From assembly GCA_946482075.1 (NCBI GenBank), contig CAMLQG010000021.1:1-41723 (forward strand): 41,723 nucleotides of DNA, read 5' to 3'. Source of the DNA: an uncultured Erythrobacteraceae bacterium (GTDB lineage: Bacteria; Pseudomonadota; Alphaproteobacteria; Sphingomonadales; Sphingomonadaceae). Of the stretch, positions 41,180 through 41,723 are shown piece by piece; positions within the stretch are counted from its first letter, which is position 1, and every line of letters starts with the position of its first letter. The notes beneath the pieces are model-generated. The model had not been told where the DNA came from. It made no database searches and worked only from the letters and a program-made list of their open reading frames with translations. The translations under genes and the position numbers were made by a program.

Positions 41180-41723
41180 GTGGAGCAGGCAGGCGACTTT
41201 CTGGACGAGTGCACCGAGCTTCATCGGCTGATCATCGCGCGAAAGGCGGAAGATCTCGCGGCTGTTACCCAGTTCAAGAACTGGACCGTGGAGGATATCG
41301 TCCGGCATCTCCTGGTATGGGACATGGCGGCGCGTCTCACTCTGGAAGACAGCGCGGAGTTCCTGAAATTTTTCATTCCGGTGCCGGGGCACATGCAGAC
41401 CGGTACATTGCGTCAGTTCGAGCGCAATATCGTGAGGTGCCAGGGTTGGGAGTTGGTCGACCGATGGTATCGGAACGGCGAGGAGACCGCTGCATTATAT
41501 AATCAGGTAGATCCGAGGCAGCGGCTGAAATGGGGCGGGCCCGATCTCAGCGCACGCTCCTGCATAACCTCGCGGCTCATGGAGACCTGGTCGCACGGTC
41601 AGGCGGTTTACGACATATTCGGCGAGGAGCGGGAGGACGGCGACCGCATAAGGAATGTCGTCCAGATCGGTGTGCAGACCTATGCGTGGACCTACGTCAA
41701 TCGCAAGCGGATACCACCCGAGA
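41180..41723 (+). CDS. TIGR03084/DinB-like metal-binding protein, partial
   Basis: GTG 41180, with TGAGGA upstream, opens a frame still open at the window's end (181 codons seen). The translation MEQAGDFLDECTELHRLI continues with 'WTVEDIVRHLLVWDMAARL', 'METWSHGQAVYDIFGEER' and 'GVQTYAWTYVNRKRIPPE'. These match the four-helix DinB/maleylpyruvate-isomerase-like N-terminal fold of the TIGR03084 group, with His in VRHL and WSHGQ as metal-ligand candidates. It is 11 bp after the ligase, so in the same operon. TIGR03084 members are mostly actinobacterial; function is not established. The C-terminus is missing from the window. Confidence 0.75.
   Translation, partial: MEQAGDFLDECTELHRLIIARKAEDLAAVTQFKNWTVEDIVRHLLVWDMAARLTLEDSAEFLKFFIPVPGHMQTGTLRQFERNIVRCQGWELVDRWYRNGEETAALYNQVDPRQRLKWGGPDLSARSCITSRLMETWSHGQAVYDIFGEEREDGDRIRNVVQIGVQTYAWTYVNRKRIPPE

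Overview
This window reads as an accessory catabolic region from a sphingomonad-like alphaproteobacterium. The reasons are high GC, two TonB-dependent receptors of the 'EI(I/V)VTA..K..ERLQDV.VTV' type common in Sphingomonadales, and dense packing of CoA-ester catabolic genes. There are no rRNA, tRNA, CRISPR or housekeeping genes. The encoded set is five kinds of machinery: four acyl-CoA ligases, two CaiB-type CoA transferases, a beta-oxidation set, three flavoproteins of the 3-ketosteroid-dehydrogenase/fumarate-reductase family, and a P450 with a Rieske oxygenase. Together they suggest degradation of a cyclic, keto-bearing carboxylic acid such as a steroid or terpenoid. The exact substrate cannot be read from the sequence.

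Layout. (1) 1-5230, minus strand: a TetR regulator, a TonB-dependent receptor, an EthD-domain protein and an acyl-CoA ligase. The ligase is cut off at base 53 by what looks like the end of an IS21-type insertion sequence. (2) 5231-14883, minus strand: one compact ten-gene operon (CoA ligase, SDR, MaoC hydratase, thiolase-like protein lacking the nucleophilic Cys, DUF35 zinc-ribbon protein, amidohydrolase, Rieske ferredoxin, nitronate-monooxygenase-like flavoprotein, second CoA ligase, cupin). (3) 15148-16764, minus strand: a sigma-54 activator with a PAS domain. (4) 16992-26493, plus strand: a nine-gene beta-oxidation and ring-hydrolysis operon. (5) A P450 (minus) divergent from a TonB receptor and a KstD-like flavoprotein (plus). 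(6) A VOC protein and Rieske oxygenase (minus) divergent from two more flavoproteins, a thiolase, a CoA ligase and a TIGR03084-like protein that runs off the right edge.

The main discovery is regulatory. Six sequences with exact -24/-12 (sigma-54) promoter geometry, TGG-N10-GC, precede the six catabolic transcription units. Four dyads of the form GTGT-N11-ACAC lie about 70-170 bp upstream of them. The single sigma-54 activator in the window sits in the middle. The simplest reading is one regulon in which that activator turns on uptake (TonB receptor), hydroxylation (P450, Rieske), dehydrogenation (KstD-like), CoA activation and beta-oxidation together. The left-end TetR/TonB block has no such promoter and appears separately controlled.
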